A stretch of DNA of 64,000 nt from Dugong dugon (lineage: Eukaryota; Chordata; Mammalia; Sirenia; Dugongidae). A program made the position numbers and the translations under genes. Of this stretch, positions 46,257-57,640 are shown in pieces (the first letter of the stretch is position 1; every line of letters begins with the position of its first letter). Location: NCBI GenBank assembly GCA_030035585.1, contig CM057466.1:58411233-58475232 (forward strand), read 5' to 3'. The notes beneath the pieces were generated by a model. It was not told the DNA's origin, ran no database searches, and was given only the letters and a program-made list of their open reading frames with translations.

Positions 46257-46466
46257 GAGGAATTCCTAACTTTTGCAAATGGTTAAGGCACTTGGCTACT
46301 AATTGAAAGGCCGAAGATTGAATCCACACAGCGGCGCCTCAGAAGAAATACCTGATGATCTACTTCCAAAGAATCAGCCACTGAAAGCCTTACAGAGCAC
46401 AGTTCTTCTCTGACACACGCAGGGTCGCCATGAGTCAGAGTCGACTTGACGGCAATTGATTGGTAA
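46257..46466 (+). mobile_element. AfroSINE (long form, diverged)
   Basis: A decayed long copy ('gatgatctacttccaaagaa' is the extra middle; tail 'agagtcgacttgacggcaat'). Perfect 11-bp target duplication taataatagaa at 46246-46256 and 46467-46477. Confidence 0.92.
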
Positions 46467-46599
46467 TAATAATAGAACCTCAAGTTGAAACAAAGATATA
46501 CCTAATTTGGCTAAGAAATTAGCATCTTTTAAGTTAGCATCTAATATTGGGGGTCACGTGCTGATCTTCATATACTATTTAAGGGTTTGTATACACTAC

Positions 46600-46740
46600 T
46601 TTGCTATATTTATCAAAAGTCTTAAAAATATGCATACTCTTTGACCCAGCAGATCCACTTCTTTGACTTTACCCTTGGAAAATCATCCTGGATGTGGGCA
46701 AAAAGGTATCTAAATAATGTTTTCATTTACTAATGGAAAA
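46600..46740 (+). mobile_element. Old L1 ORF2 fragment
   Basis: Wording 'catactctttgacccagcag', 'atccacttctttgactttac' matches the L1 ORF2 C-terminal region. Confidence 0.55.
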
Positions 46741-46769
46741 AAGAACTGCATACTGGCCTCACTGTTTAT

Positions 46770-46868
46770 CAAATATGACAAGCACCTCAGAACTTGTTAT
46801 GGCTCCCTGGGCCTGGCACCCTCTCGCTCCAGATATCTGCACGGCCCACTCTCTCACGGACTGAAATA
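46770..46868 (+). mobile_element. L2 fragment
   Basis: L2-like wording 'gcctggcaccctctcgctcc', 'agatatctgcacggcccact'. Confidence 0.55.
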
Positions 46869-46885
46869 GGCCAATATATAGAGAC

Positions 46886-47409
46886 TATCTTAGTTATCTA
46901 GCGCTGCTACAACAGAAATACCACAAGTGGATGGCTTTAACAAACAAAGATTTATTCTCTCATAGTCTAGGAGGCTAGAAGTCCGAATTCAGGGTGCCAG
47001 CTCTAGGGGAAAGCTTTTTCTCTCTGTTGGCTCTGGGGGGAAGGTCCTTGTCATCAGTCTTTCCCTGGTCTAGGAGCTTCTCAGCACAGGGATCTTGGGT
47101 CCAAAGGACGTGCTCCACTCCCAGAGCTTCTTTCTTGGTGGCATGAGGTCCCCTTCCTCTCTGCTCACTTGTCTCTTTTATGTCTCAAAAGAGAATGACT
47201 CAAGATACAACCTAATACTGTAGATTGAGTCCTGCCTCATTAGCATAACTGCCTCTAATCCTGCCTCATTAACATCATAGAAGTTAGGATTTACAACACA
47301 TAGGATAACCACATCAGATCACAAAATGGTGGGCAACCACACAATGCTGGGAATCATGGCCTAGCTAAGTTGACGTACATTTTGGGGGGACACAATTCAA
47401 TCCATAACA
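46886..47409 (-). mobile_element. MaLR-like solo LTR, module type II
   Basis: A 524-bp antisense LTR from tatcttag to ccataaca. Perfect 5-bp target duplication gagac at 46881-46885 and 47410-47414. The middle carries the type II module (tttatgtctcaaaagagaat). Confidence 0.95.
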
Positions 47410-47645
47410 GAGACCAAAGATTATTAACTAGTTACCAGGGGTGGACGGGAAAGGGAACAGGGGAGTCACTGCTTAGGGGGTTCAGAGTTTCTGTTAATGG
47501 TGATGGAATAATTTGGAAAAGTATAGTGGTGATGGCTGCATAACATGATGGATGTAATCAGTGTCACTGAACTGTACATGTAGAACTTGCTGAACTGGCA
47601 AATGTTCTGTTATATTTTTACCACCAAAAAAAAAAAAAAAAAACC
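47410..47645 (+). mobile_element. Old L1 3' UTR after an LTR insertion
   Basis: It reads 'accaggggtggacgggaaag', 'gtgtcactgaactgtacatg' and ends in 'atttttaccacc' plus an A-run at about 47627-47643. The LTR is inserted near its start. Confidence 0.8.
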
Positions 47646-47794
47646 TCTTAACAATGAGTCCTTCTTAACCACTCTATATAAAGTAACAGCCTTCCCCACC
47701 CACTGGCACACACAAGCATATGTAAACACGCAGATTCTTTTATCCAGCTTTACTTTTCCCTATACTTACCACCATCTGACACGTTACATATTTC

Positions 47795-47872
47795 CTTTTT
47801 TATTTCTTTATTGCAGTCTCCCTCAGCTGGAATGTAAGGTCTATGAGGGCAGGATTCTGTCTGAATGAATCT
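47795..47872 (+). mobile_element. L2 3' fragment
   Basis: Short L2 wording 'gctggaatgtaaggtctatg', 'agggcaggattctgtctg'. Confidence 0.5.
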
Positions 47873-47874
47873 CC

Positions 47875-48325
47875 ACGTATTACTTTTACAATTTAGAATA
47901 AAAGTTTTCCTTTCTTTTTCTAGAATGATACAAGGGGAAAACAAGAGCAACAAAACATACCAAGAAACTTCAGGCATGACCAAAATTAAAACTTCTTTCT
48001 TTGCTCTTCTCAAGCCCTCCAGAGACTTTGCTCTCAATGGATTGCTAGTACTTACAGCTACTAGCTTTTGAGGGCACATGTGAGCAAAAAACATCTACGT
48101 TCTGCCATCTGCCTCTTTGACATGGCCCTAACAGGGAATGCTAGAATTTCAAATTCAATAGATGCTTATTAACAATTATGGCATAACTTATTAACTGGGA
48201 CAACAAAAAAGAAGTGACTGCATTAAAAAACAAACAGTTACATTTTTCTTCAATAAACAAAGGTAGAAACTTGGGATGGAGGCAGTTATACTTAGTTACT
48301 TTCTTAATTTGTCTGTTTTTCTTAT
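47875..48325. other. Intronic sequence, no recognised feature
   Basis: I see no exon or clear repeat. Confidence 0.35.
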
Positions 48326-48329
48326 TATA

Positions 48330-48830
48330 ATGTAGTAGCTATGCATGCTAGAAAATTTTGAAAAGACCGATAATTGAGAAACACTCTACAATTACAACCC
48401 CACTAACCAAAGATAACCACTGTTAAAACCTGGATATGTCTCCTTCCAGTGTTCTGCCCATGTGCACATATATGAACACTTCATCAAAAATGGGATCCCA
48501 CTATACTTACCGTTTTATAACCTGTTTAACTCAACAATGTATCATGAATATCCTTCCATGCCAAAAAAGTCATCCCCAATATTATTCACAGTTGAATACT
48601 AGTCTATCGCTGGGCACTTAACATGATTTTAAATTTTTACTATTCTAATGCTGCAGTGATTGTCCTGGAATATACATCCTTTTCACATGCTCATGATATT
48701 TTCATCAGGATAAATTCACTGAAGTAGAACTGCTATTCAAAGATACATGCAGTAAAGTTTACAACTGGTTACAAAATCATCTTCTAGAAAGGTTATACTC
48801 TGACTTACCCTCCTTTACAGATCTAACACT
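48330..48830 (-). mobile_element. Old L1 (L1M/HAL1-like) in antisense
   Basis: Antisense old-L1 wording: 'ccaaagataaccactgttaa', 'ttccagtgttctgcccatgt', 'aacaatgtatcatgaatatc', 'tgctgcagtgattgtcctgg', 'ctgaagtagaactgctattc'. Confidence 0.8.
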
Positions 48831-48892
48831 GCATGATTCTAAGATAGCCAAGGGCCTAAAAATTAGGAATAAACTAGGCACATACCGCTGTT

Positions 48893-49142
48893 GTTAGCTG
48901 CCATGAAGTTGCCCTCAATTCATGCTGCCCATTCCTGCACCATTCCCACGATGTTGAGGACCAGACTGTTGTGATCTACAGGGTTTTCATTTTCAGAAGC
49001 AGATTGCCAGGCCTTTCTTCCTAGCTTGTCTTAGTCTGGAAACTCTGCTGAAATGTGCAAGCCTCCAATGACAGGTGCATTGACCGGAAATCAAAAGGGT
49101 CTCCTGCATGGAAGGTGAGAATCTACCACTGAACCACCACTG
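48893..49142 (-). mobile_element. RTE LINE 3' fragment
   Basis: Antisense of the RTE 3' part seen at 9300: 'gctgttgttagctgccatga', 'aggcctttcttcctagcttg', 'tgaccggaaatcaaaagggt', 'tctcctgcatggaaggtgag'. Confidence 0.75.
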
Positions 49143-49144
49143 CC

Positions 49145-50133
49145 CCCTACACTTTTTCTCCACTCTTAATGCACTTTTTCTGCACCCTTAATTCACTGGT
49201 TAGCACCATCTGCCCCCCACCCCCCATGCTGGTTTATTCATTCATTGTGCTGTGTGCCAACAAAGGAAGCAAAATGGAGTTAAATCCTGAGGTGGACCTG
49301 GCGGGAAGCTACTGCCCAGGTGATCTCTGTGGGGCTTGAGGGTGGGAAGGAGTCTCTCAGCAACTCCTAGCAGTACAGACTGCACTACATTCTCGGATGA
49401 TTTGCCACAGGGTCTGGTAGGAAAATTGTTATGATACATAATTTTTCTTCATAGATTTATATGCACAAACAGTGCATGCTGTTTGAACCGTGGGCATGTT
49501 TGTTTTGTTGGTGCACACTCCACTGTCCCTAAGAGCCCTGAGAAGAGAGCATTTTACTAGAAGCTAACAAAAGTCTGTTGGCACAAATTATAAAACTGTT
49601 GTTATCGAGATGGAAACTAATTAATTTAAATCACTTGTTTTTCAAATAGAGCATGCATTACTGAGACAACGTCTGCTCCCTGAAAACACCAGTGCCTGAA
49701 TTCCTGAGAATCCTCTGGGTTATACTGACACCTGGTGGACCTAAGAACAGTTCTCAAACAGGAAAGTAACAAAAGACCAAGATAGGAGGACTCCTATGTT
49801 GCCTACTGGCATTGCCTAAAATAGTAACACCTTACAATTGTTAAGTCAACACTTGCTTTACAGTTTAAAACTCACTATTTATTATATATTACATTAACTC
49901 ACTAATTACAGAAGCTCCCTAGGTGTCTTTTTTTTTTTCCATTACTGGTGAATATATTCCTCAAAGGATCTTATTCCCCTATTCCTCCCTCCTTCTTGCT
50001 TTTCTTAGACCTTTCTCTTTCATTCTTCACTCTCCTTCCTGAATCAGAGCGCCACATTCCCTTGACAATTCCCATCCCTAATATTATCTGATCCCCAAGA
50101 ACACTGTAAAGCTACTGTTTCTCACAGAACATA
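49145..50133. other. Single-copy intronic sequence, no recognised feature
   Basis: It has a C-rich run near 49212-49226 and a T-run near 49928-49939. I found no exon when reading the TMEM241 strand. Confidence 0.4.
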
Positions 50134-50141
50134 ATTTAGAG

Positions 50142-50362
50142 CAGGGGTCAGTAAACTGTGGCCCATGGGTCAAATCCAACCTGCTGCCTGTTTTCAAAAT
50201 CATGTTTTATTGGACCACAGAAATGCTCATCCGTATATGTACTGTCCGTGATAGCTTTTGTGCTACAATGGCAGAGGGGAGTAGCTGCAACAGAGACTGT
50301 ATGACCCACAAAGTCTAAAATATTTACTCTCAGGTTGTTTACAGAAAGTTTGCCAACATCTG
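50142..50362. mobile_element. Non-autonomous hAT DNA transposon (MER type)
   Basis: The ends caggggtcagtaaact and agtttgccaacatctg are imperfect inverted repeats. The flanks carry an 8-bp duplication, atttagag (50134-50141) and atttagaa (50363-50370), the length expected for hAT insertions. The inner wording (ttgtgctacaatggcagagg, 'attggaccacagaaatgctc') is a familiar mammalian MER element, and I do not assign its number. Confidence 0.88.
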
Positions 50363-50370
50363 ATTTAGAA

Positions 50371-50934
50371 TAAGGCAGCGTGGGTCTCAACCTCTGCAAC
50401 TTCCTAGCTGCAGTACCCAAAACTTCAGACACAGTAGTGCCCTAGATACGTACATACATACATACTATGTTACCATTGATTTCTGTAAAGTTCCATTTTT
50501 CAGGGCACTTTCATAATTGGTTCTTCCTACCTCACTCAACACGCAGAATCACTTCTTCCCATTTCTCAACGTGGAATCCCAGGTCACGCTGAAATGTAAA
50601 TCTTGTCACCTCTGGTAAGGTTTTTGACAATCCCTGAAGGTCAATAGGAGCCTCAAAGAAACCCAGTTCTCTCTCAGGTTCCAACACCACCACGTTTGAA
50701 AAACCCCTGTTGTCTTTTCCCCCAGTAGTTCAGGCCTCGACCGTGCTGCAGCTTTAGGGGCTGTCACCCTGCACCTCCTGTCAGAGCAGGGGCCTCCCTC
50801 CACCACCACCTTACATACCTCACTTACCCCTGGGAGGCCCAATGCTGGAGGTGTACCTGAATGAGCCTTAGGAGACTGACTGCAGGTGCAGCACATAAGA
50901 ATGGAGGAGAGGTTAGGGTACAGAAATACAGGTC
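50371..50934. other. Intronic sequence, no recognised feature
   Basis: I see no exon or repeat. A 96-codon minus-strand frame at 50606-50896 has no known domain. Confidence 0.35.
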
Positions 50935-50949
50935 AAAAAATAAAAAGAG

Positions 50950-52391
50950 GGAGGCAGGGCCAAGATGGCAGAGTAGTCAGATGGGTCCTATATCCCTCTC
51001 ACAACAAAGACCTGGAAAAACAAGTGATTTGACTGTATATGAACATCTAGGAGCCCTGAACAAGGCAAAGTTGAGGAATCAGACTAAGTGGCGGGGGGAG
51101 AGAGAGACGGTTCGGAAAAAGTGAGGAGTTCCCAGGCAGGTCTCTGCAGGAGCCGCAGCTCTTCAGCCTGGACCGGCTCGGGGTGCGCAGAGAGGTGGGG
51201 ATACAGCGCGCTCAGGAGGCAGTTTCCACATCGAGACAGATTCAGCAGCAGAGATTCTGCTTGGACACTCCGAACCAGTGAAAAGCAACACCCAAGTGGC
51301 TAAAGATAAGTACATGTGTGTGGCCATTCACAGGGATTTATTTAAAAAAAAAAAAAAAAAAAAAACCCATTTGTGAAAAACCTCTCTCCCACTTACCTCC
51401 TCCTCCCTCCCTGCTCTGCAGCAGTCCAGCTGGCTTCAGAGCTCTCTGAGTCCCCTGGGCCAGAAGTAGATCCCATTAGGTGCCCTGACCCATTCTCCTG
51501 ACCTTGGAGAGGAAATAAATTAACAAACAGCGGAAAAAATAAGCTACTGGCTCCCCTAAGCCAGGAACTCAGGGTTGGCACAGCTCCTTTGCCTAAGCAC
51601 AGGCATAAGGGGCCCACAGACTTTGCGTGCCTTCCACCCCTGTATAGGCTTGTGCGGACCCATCTCAACAGCGTAAGCCCTCACTACCACAGTACAACAG
51701 GGTAAACACCTGAAGTCTAGCTTCAACTGTTTCAGCTGTGAAGTGGCAGATTTGTGACATTAGACACTGCACTGCCCTTTAAGCAGGCGCCTTACCGGTC
51801 CAGATCAGGGGCTTGAGGGCTAGCGGCTCCACCCGTACCACATAGCCACCTGCTACAGGGGTCCCAGAATAAGTGGTGCCCCGAGTCTTTACAGCCAACA
51901 GAGTAGGGTCCTCACAGTCTGGCTGCAAAACTCACCTACCTACTCACTCTAAGGAACAGCGATACACTTTCTTTTCAGATACTCAGGGGCAGCCATCAAC
52001 CCCCCTCCTTACTCAGCATGTTACCCCCTACTGAAGCCAGATACCTGTGCCTACACTAATCACCCGTGCCTCTCTAACACTGTAGGTGAGAGCCTACACC
52101 ACACACTTGGTGACTAACTGCCTGGACACCTGAGCTGAATCTATACAGAAAAATTTATTGGACTCCTGGATGCACATAGTTAGTTACAGAACTAACTACC
52201 TGGTGACAGGACGTTAGACCTTCAAAGACACCAATAATCAAACTAGTGCACACAAGCAACCTATTGGGGCATATCAAAACCAAACAAAACAAGAAGCTAG
52301 GGCACACTAAACAAATATAGAATAAAATTCTAATAACTTATTGATGGCTCAGAAACAACAGTCAATATCAAATCACGTAAAGAGGCAGTCC
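50950..52391 (+). promoter_or_regulatory. L1-B 5' UTR / internal promoter region
   Basis: It is ~1.4 kb, starting with the conserved L1 edge (gccaagatggcagagtag). It has GC-rich parts near 51130-51290 and an A-run at 51342-51365. It shows no 50-bp monomers, unlike L1-A. That L1 promoters lie in the 5' UTR is general knowledge; activity of this copy is unknown. Confidence 0.6.
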
Positions 52392-53330
52392 ATGACGGCT
52401 TTGGCAAGCTCCCAAAATAAAGAACAAATTCTCTGGAGGAAATTTCTTGGAATTACCAGAGGCAGAATACAAAAGATTAACATACAGAACTCTTCAACAA
52501 GAAACTAGAAATTTTGCAAAACACAGGGACAGCCAGAGAACACACAGACAAAGTAGTATCCAAACTTAAAAAAGTTATTCAAGAACATAATGCCAAATTT
52601 AATAGGCTGCAAGAATCCATAGAGAGACAGCAATCAGAAATCCAGAAGATTAACAATAAAATTTCAGAATTAGACAACTCAATAGAAAGTCACAGGAGCA
52701 GAATTGAGGCAGCAGAAGTCAGAATTAGTGACACTGAAGATAAAGCACTTGACACCAACTTATTTGAAGAAAAATCAGATAAAATAATTAAAAAGAATGA
52801 AAAAACTCTAGAGAGTTATGTGGGACTCTATCAAGAGAAATAACCTATGAGTGACTGGAGGATGAGAACGGTGGGGGGGGGGGGAATAACAGAAAATACA
52901 GAAAGAATTGTTGAAGATTTGTTGAAGAAAACTTCTCTGATATCATGAAAGATGAGAAGATATCTATCTAAGATGCTCATCAAACCACACATAAGGTAGA
53001 TCCCAAAACAAAGTCACCAAGACATATTATAATCAAACTTACCAAAATCAAAGATAAAGGGAGAATTTTAAGAGTGGCTAGGGATAAAAGAAAAGTCATC
53101 TACAAAGGAGAGTCAATTAGAATAAGCTTGGACTACTCAGCAGAAACCACGCAGGCAAGAAAGCAATGGGATAACATATATAAACCCTTGAAGGAAAACA
53201 ACTGCCAGCCAAGAATTATATACCTAGCAAAACTGTCTCTCAAATATGATGGTGAAATTAGGGCATTTCCAGCTAAACAGAAGTTTAGGGGATTTAAAAA
53301 AACCAAACAAAATTACAAGAAATACTGAAG
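52392..53330 (+). pseudogene. L1-B ORF1 remnant
   Basis: The ATG at 52392 (atgacggctttggcaagctc) aligns with the L1-A ORF1 start region. A coiled-coil stretch is open at 52514-52843 (IQKINNKISELDNSIESHRS). A 12-base G-run at 52873-52884 coincides with a frame break. The C-terminal domain is open at 53074-53328 (GESIRISLDYSAETTQARKQ). ORF1 proteins are RNA chaperones of the L1 particle. Confidence 0.88.
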
Positions 53331-53800
53331 GGAGTCCTCCGGTTACAAAATCAATAACATCAGATAACAACGCAAGACTAGAACACAGGACAGAGCAACC
53401 AGATATCGACTCAGATAGGGAACTCACAAAAAAAATCAAAGCTAAAACATTGAAAATAGGGAAACAGAGATATCAATATGTAAAAAAGGGCAAAATTCAA
53501 AAAAAGAGGGACTTAAAAAATGTAGACATAGATTTTTCATATGGAGGGGAAGTCAAGGTGATATAAAGAAATAAAAAACTGGTATAAACTTAGAAAAATG
53601 GGGTAAATATTAAGGTAACCACAAAGGAAACTAACAATCCTACAAATCAAAATAAAAAATTAGAAAAATATAAAGACTCAGCAAACACAAAATCAACAAC
53701 AATGAAAAAGATGAAAAGAAAATACATAAAGAAAAATGACTCAGCACAGAAAATTAAGGGGAACAAAGACACTGTGAATAACACAAAAAAAGACATCAAA
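53331..53800 (+). other. L1-B inter-ORF spacer
   Basis: ~470 A-rich bases separate ORF1 from ORF2. L1-A has a comparable spacer (about 38960-39375). The frame at 53246-53566 overlaps it and ends DFSYGGEVKVI. It could be an ORF1 extension or spurious, but no known domain is visible. Confidence 0.6.
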
Positions 53801-56800
53801 ATGACAGCACTAAACTCATACCTATCAATAATTACGCTGAATGTAAACGGACTAAACGCACCAATAAAGAGTCAGAGAGTGGCAGATTGGATAAAAAAGC
53901 ACGATCCGGCTATATGCTGCCTACAAAAGACACACCATAGACTTAAAGACACAAACAAGCTAAAACTCAAAGGATGGGAAAAAAATATATCAAGCAAACA
54001 ACACTCAAAAAAGAGCAGGAGTTGCAATATTAATCTCTAACAAAATAGACTTTAAAGTAAAATCTACCACAAAGGATGAGGAAGGACACTGTATTATGAT
54101 AAAAGGGTCAATACACCAGGAGGACATAACTATAATAAATATTTACGCACCCAACGACAGGGCGCCAAAATACATAAAACAAACTCTAACAGCACTGAAA
54201 AGAGAGATACACAGCTCCACAATAGAAGCAGGAGACCTCAACACGCCACTTTTGGTAAAGGACAGAACATCCAGAAAGAAACTCAACAAAGACAGGGAAG
54301 AGCTAATGCTACAATCAACCAACTTGATCTCATAGACATATACCGAACACTCCACCCAACAGCAGCCAGGTATACTTTCTTTTCCAACGCACATGGAACA
54401 TTCTTCAGAAGAGACCACCTAGTAGGCCATAAAGCAGGCCTCAACAAAATCCAAAACATCAAAATATTACAAAGCATCTTTTCTGACCATAAAGCCATAA
54501 AAGTAGAAATCAATAACACAAAAAGCAAGGAAAAAAATTAAACATATGGAAACTGAACAACACCTTGCTCAAAAACTACTGGGTTACAGAAGAAATTAAG
54601 GATGGAATAAAATTCATATAATCAAATGAGAATGAAAACACATCTTACCAAGACCTCTGGGACACAGCAAAAGCAGTGCTCAGAGGTCAGCTTATAGTGA
54701 TAAACGCACACATCCAAAACAAAGAAAGGGCCATAATCAAAACATTAACCCTACAACTGGAAGAAGTAGAAAGACAGCAGCAAAAGAAACCCTCAAGCAC
54801 CAGAAGAAAGGAAATAATAAGAATTAGAGCACAATTAAATGGAATAGAGAATAGAAAAACAATTGAAAGAGCTAACAAGACCAAAAGCTGGTTCTTTGAA
54901 AAGATCAACAAAATTGATAAACCATTGGCCAAAATGACAAAAGAAAAACAGGAGAGGAAGTAAATGACCTGTATAAGAAATGACATGGGTGATATCACAA
55001 CAGACCCAATTGAAATTAAAAGAATCATAACAGAATACTATGAAAACCTGTACTCTAACAAATTTGAAAACCTAGAGGAAATGGAAAAATTTGTAGAAAC
55101 TCACTATCTACCTAAACTAACACAAACAGAGGTACCTAAACTAACACAACAGAGGTAGAACAACTAAATAAACCTATAACAAAAGAAGAGATTGAAAACG
55201 TAATTTAAAAACTCCCCACAAAAAAAAACCCTGGCCCAGATGGCTTCGCTGGAAAATTCTACCAAACTTTCAGAGAAGAGTTAACACCACTTCTACTAAA
55301 GGTATTTCAGAGCATAGGAAAGGATGGAATACTCCCAAACCCATTCTAGGAAACCAGCATAACCCTGATAGCAAAACCAGGTAAAGACACCACAAAACAA
55401 AGAAAATTACACACCAGTATCCCTCATGAACATTGATGCAAAAATCCTCAACAAAATTCTAGCCAATAGAATTCAGCAACATATCAAAAAAATAATTCAC
55501 CATGATCAAGTGGGATTTATACCAGGTATGCAGGGATCGTTCAACATTAGAAAAACGATCACTGTAATCCATCACATAAATAAAACAAAAGACAAGAACC
55601 ACATGATCTTATCAATTGATATAGAAAAGGCATTCGACAAAGTCAAACACCCATTCATGATAAAAACTCTCAACAAAATAGGAATAGAAGGGAAATTCCT
55701 CAACATAATTAAGGGCATTTATACAAAGGCAACAGCCAACATCATCCTAAATGGAGAGAGTCTAAAAGCATTCCCCTTGAGAATGGGAACCACACAAGGA
55801 TGCCCTTTATCACCACTCTTATTCAACATTGTACTGGAGGTCCTAGCCAGAGCAATCAGGCTAGAAGAAGAAATAAAGGGCATCCACACTGCTAGGGAAG
55901 AAGTCAAAGTATCTCTATTTGCAGATGATCTTAGATACAGAAAACCCCAAAGAATCCACAAGAAAACTACTGGAACTAATAGAAGATTTCAGCAAACTTT
56001 CAGGATACAAGATAAATATACAAAAATCAGTTGGATTCCTTTACACCAGCAAACAGAACTTTGAAGAGGAAATTACTAAATCAACACCATTTACAACAGC
56101 CCCCAAGAAGATAATATACTTAGGAATAAATCTAACCAGAGACGTAAAAGATCTATACAGGGAAAACTACAAGACACTACTGCAAAAAACTAAAAGAGAC
56201 CTGCATAAGTGGAAAAACATACCTTGCTCATGGATAGGCAGACTCAACATAATGAAAATGTCAATTCTAGCCAAAGCAATCTACAGATACAATGCAGTCT
56301 TGATCCAAATTCCACCAGCACTTTTTAATGAGATGGATAAACCAATCACCAACTTCATATGTAATGGGAAGAGGCTCTTAATAAATAAGGCATTACTCAA
56401 GAAGAAGAACAAAGTGGGAGGCCTCAAACTACCTGATTTTAGAACCTATTATACCACCACGGTAGTCAAAACAGCCTGGTATTGGTACAACAACAGATAC
56501 ATAACCCAATGGAACAGAGTTGAGAATCCAGACATGAATTCATCCACCTATGCGCAGCCAATATTTGACAAAGGCCCAGAGTCCATTCACTGGGGAAAAG
56601 GTAGTCTCTTTAACAAATGGTGCTGGCATAACTGGATATCCATCTGCAAAAAACTGAAACAAGACCCATACCTCACACCATGCACAAAAACTAACTCAAA
56701 ATGGATCAAAGACGTTAATATAAAATCAAAAATGATAAAGATCATGGAAGAAAAAATAGGGACAATGCTAGGAGCCCTAATACATGGCATAAACACAATA

Positions 56801-57640
56801 CGAATCATAAGTAACAATGCACAAGCACCAGAAGAGAGACTAGATAACTGCGAGCGCCTAAAAATCAAACACTCATGCTTATCAAAAGACTTCACCAAAA
56901 GAGTCAAAAGACAACCTACAGACTGGGAAAAAAATTTTGGCTATGACAAATCCGATTAGCATCTAATCTCTAAAATCTACAAGATACTGCAAAACCTCAA
57001 CAACAAAAAGACAAATAACCCAATTAAAAAATGGGCAAAGGATATGAACAGGCATTTCATCAAAGAAGATATTCAGGCCCCTAACAGACACATGAAGAAA
57101 TGCTCACGATCATTAGCCATTAGACAAATGCAGATCAAAACTACAATGAGATATCATCTCACCCCAACAAGACTAGCATTAATCCAAAAAACACAAACTA
57201 ATAAATGTTGGAGAGGTTGTGGAGAGACTGGAACACTCATACACTGTTGGTGGGAATGTAAAATAGTAAAACCACTTTGGAAATCAATTTGGCACTTCCT
57301 TAAAAAGCTAGAAATAGAAGTACCATATGATCCAGCTTTCTCGCTCCTTGGAATATATCCTAGAGAAATAAGAGCCACCACCTGAATAGATATATGCATA
57401 CCCATGTTCACTGCAGCACTGTTTACAATAGCAAAAAGATGGAAACAACCTAGATTCCCATCAACGGATGAATGGATAAACAAATTATGGTATATTCACA
57501 CAATGGAATACTATGCAACGATAAAGAACAACAATGAAGCCGTGAAACATCTTATAACATGGTCAAACCTGGAACTCATTATACTGAGTGAATTTAGTCA
57601 GTCACAGAAGGACAAATATTGTATAAGACCACTATTATAA
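53801..57640 (+). pseudogene. L1-B ORF2 remnant (endonuclease + reverse transcriptase)
   Basis: ATG at 53801 (MTALNSYLSIITLNVNGLN, APE endonuclease) to a stop at 57638-57640 gives about 1,279 codons, the usual L1 ORF2 size. The frame is broken into open pieces: 53801-54040, 54096-54335, 54676-55158, 55426-56064, 55919-56959, 57044-57385 and 57404-57640. The catalytic FADD is present at 55918-55929 but a frameshift follows at once. The C-terminal Cys/His region ([18 protein letters not shown]) is visible near 57207. Intact ORF2 protein performs target-primed reverse transcription; this one cannot. Confidence 0.92.

Noticed and set aside
55426..56959. Open frames of 212 and 346 codons as host genes
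   Set aside because: They encode L1 reverse-transcriptase and C-terminal segments ([26 protein letters not shown] region) within a full-length L1, and are fragments of one dead ORF2.
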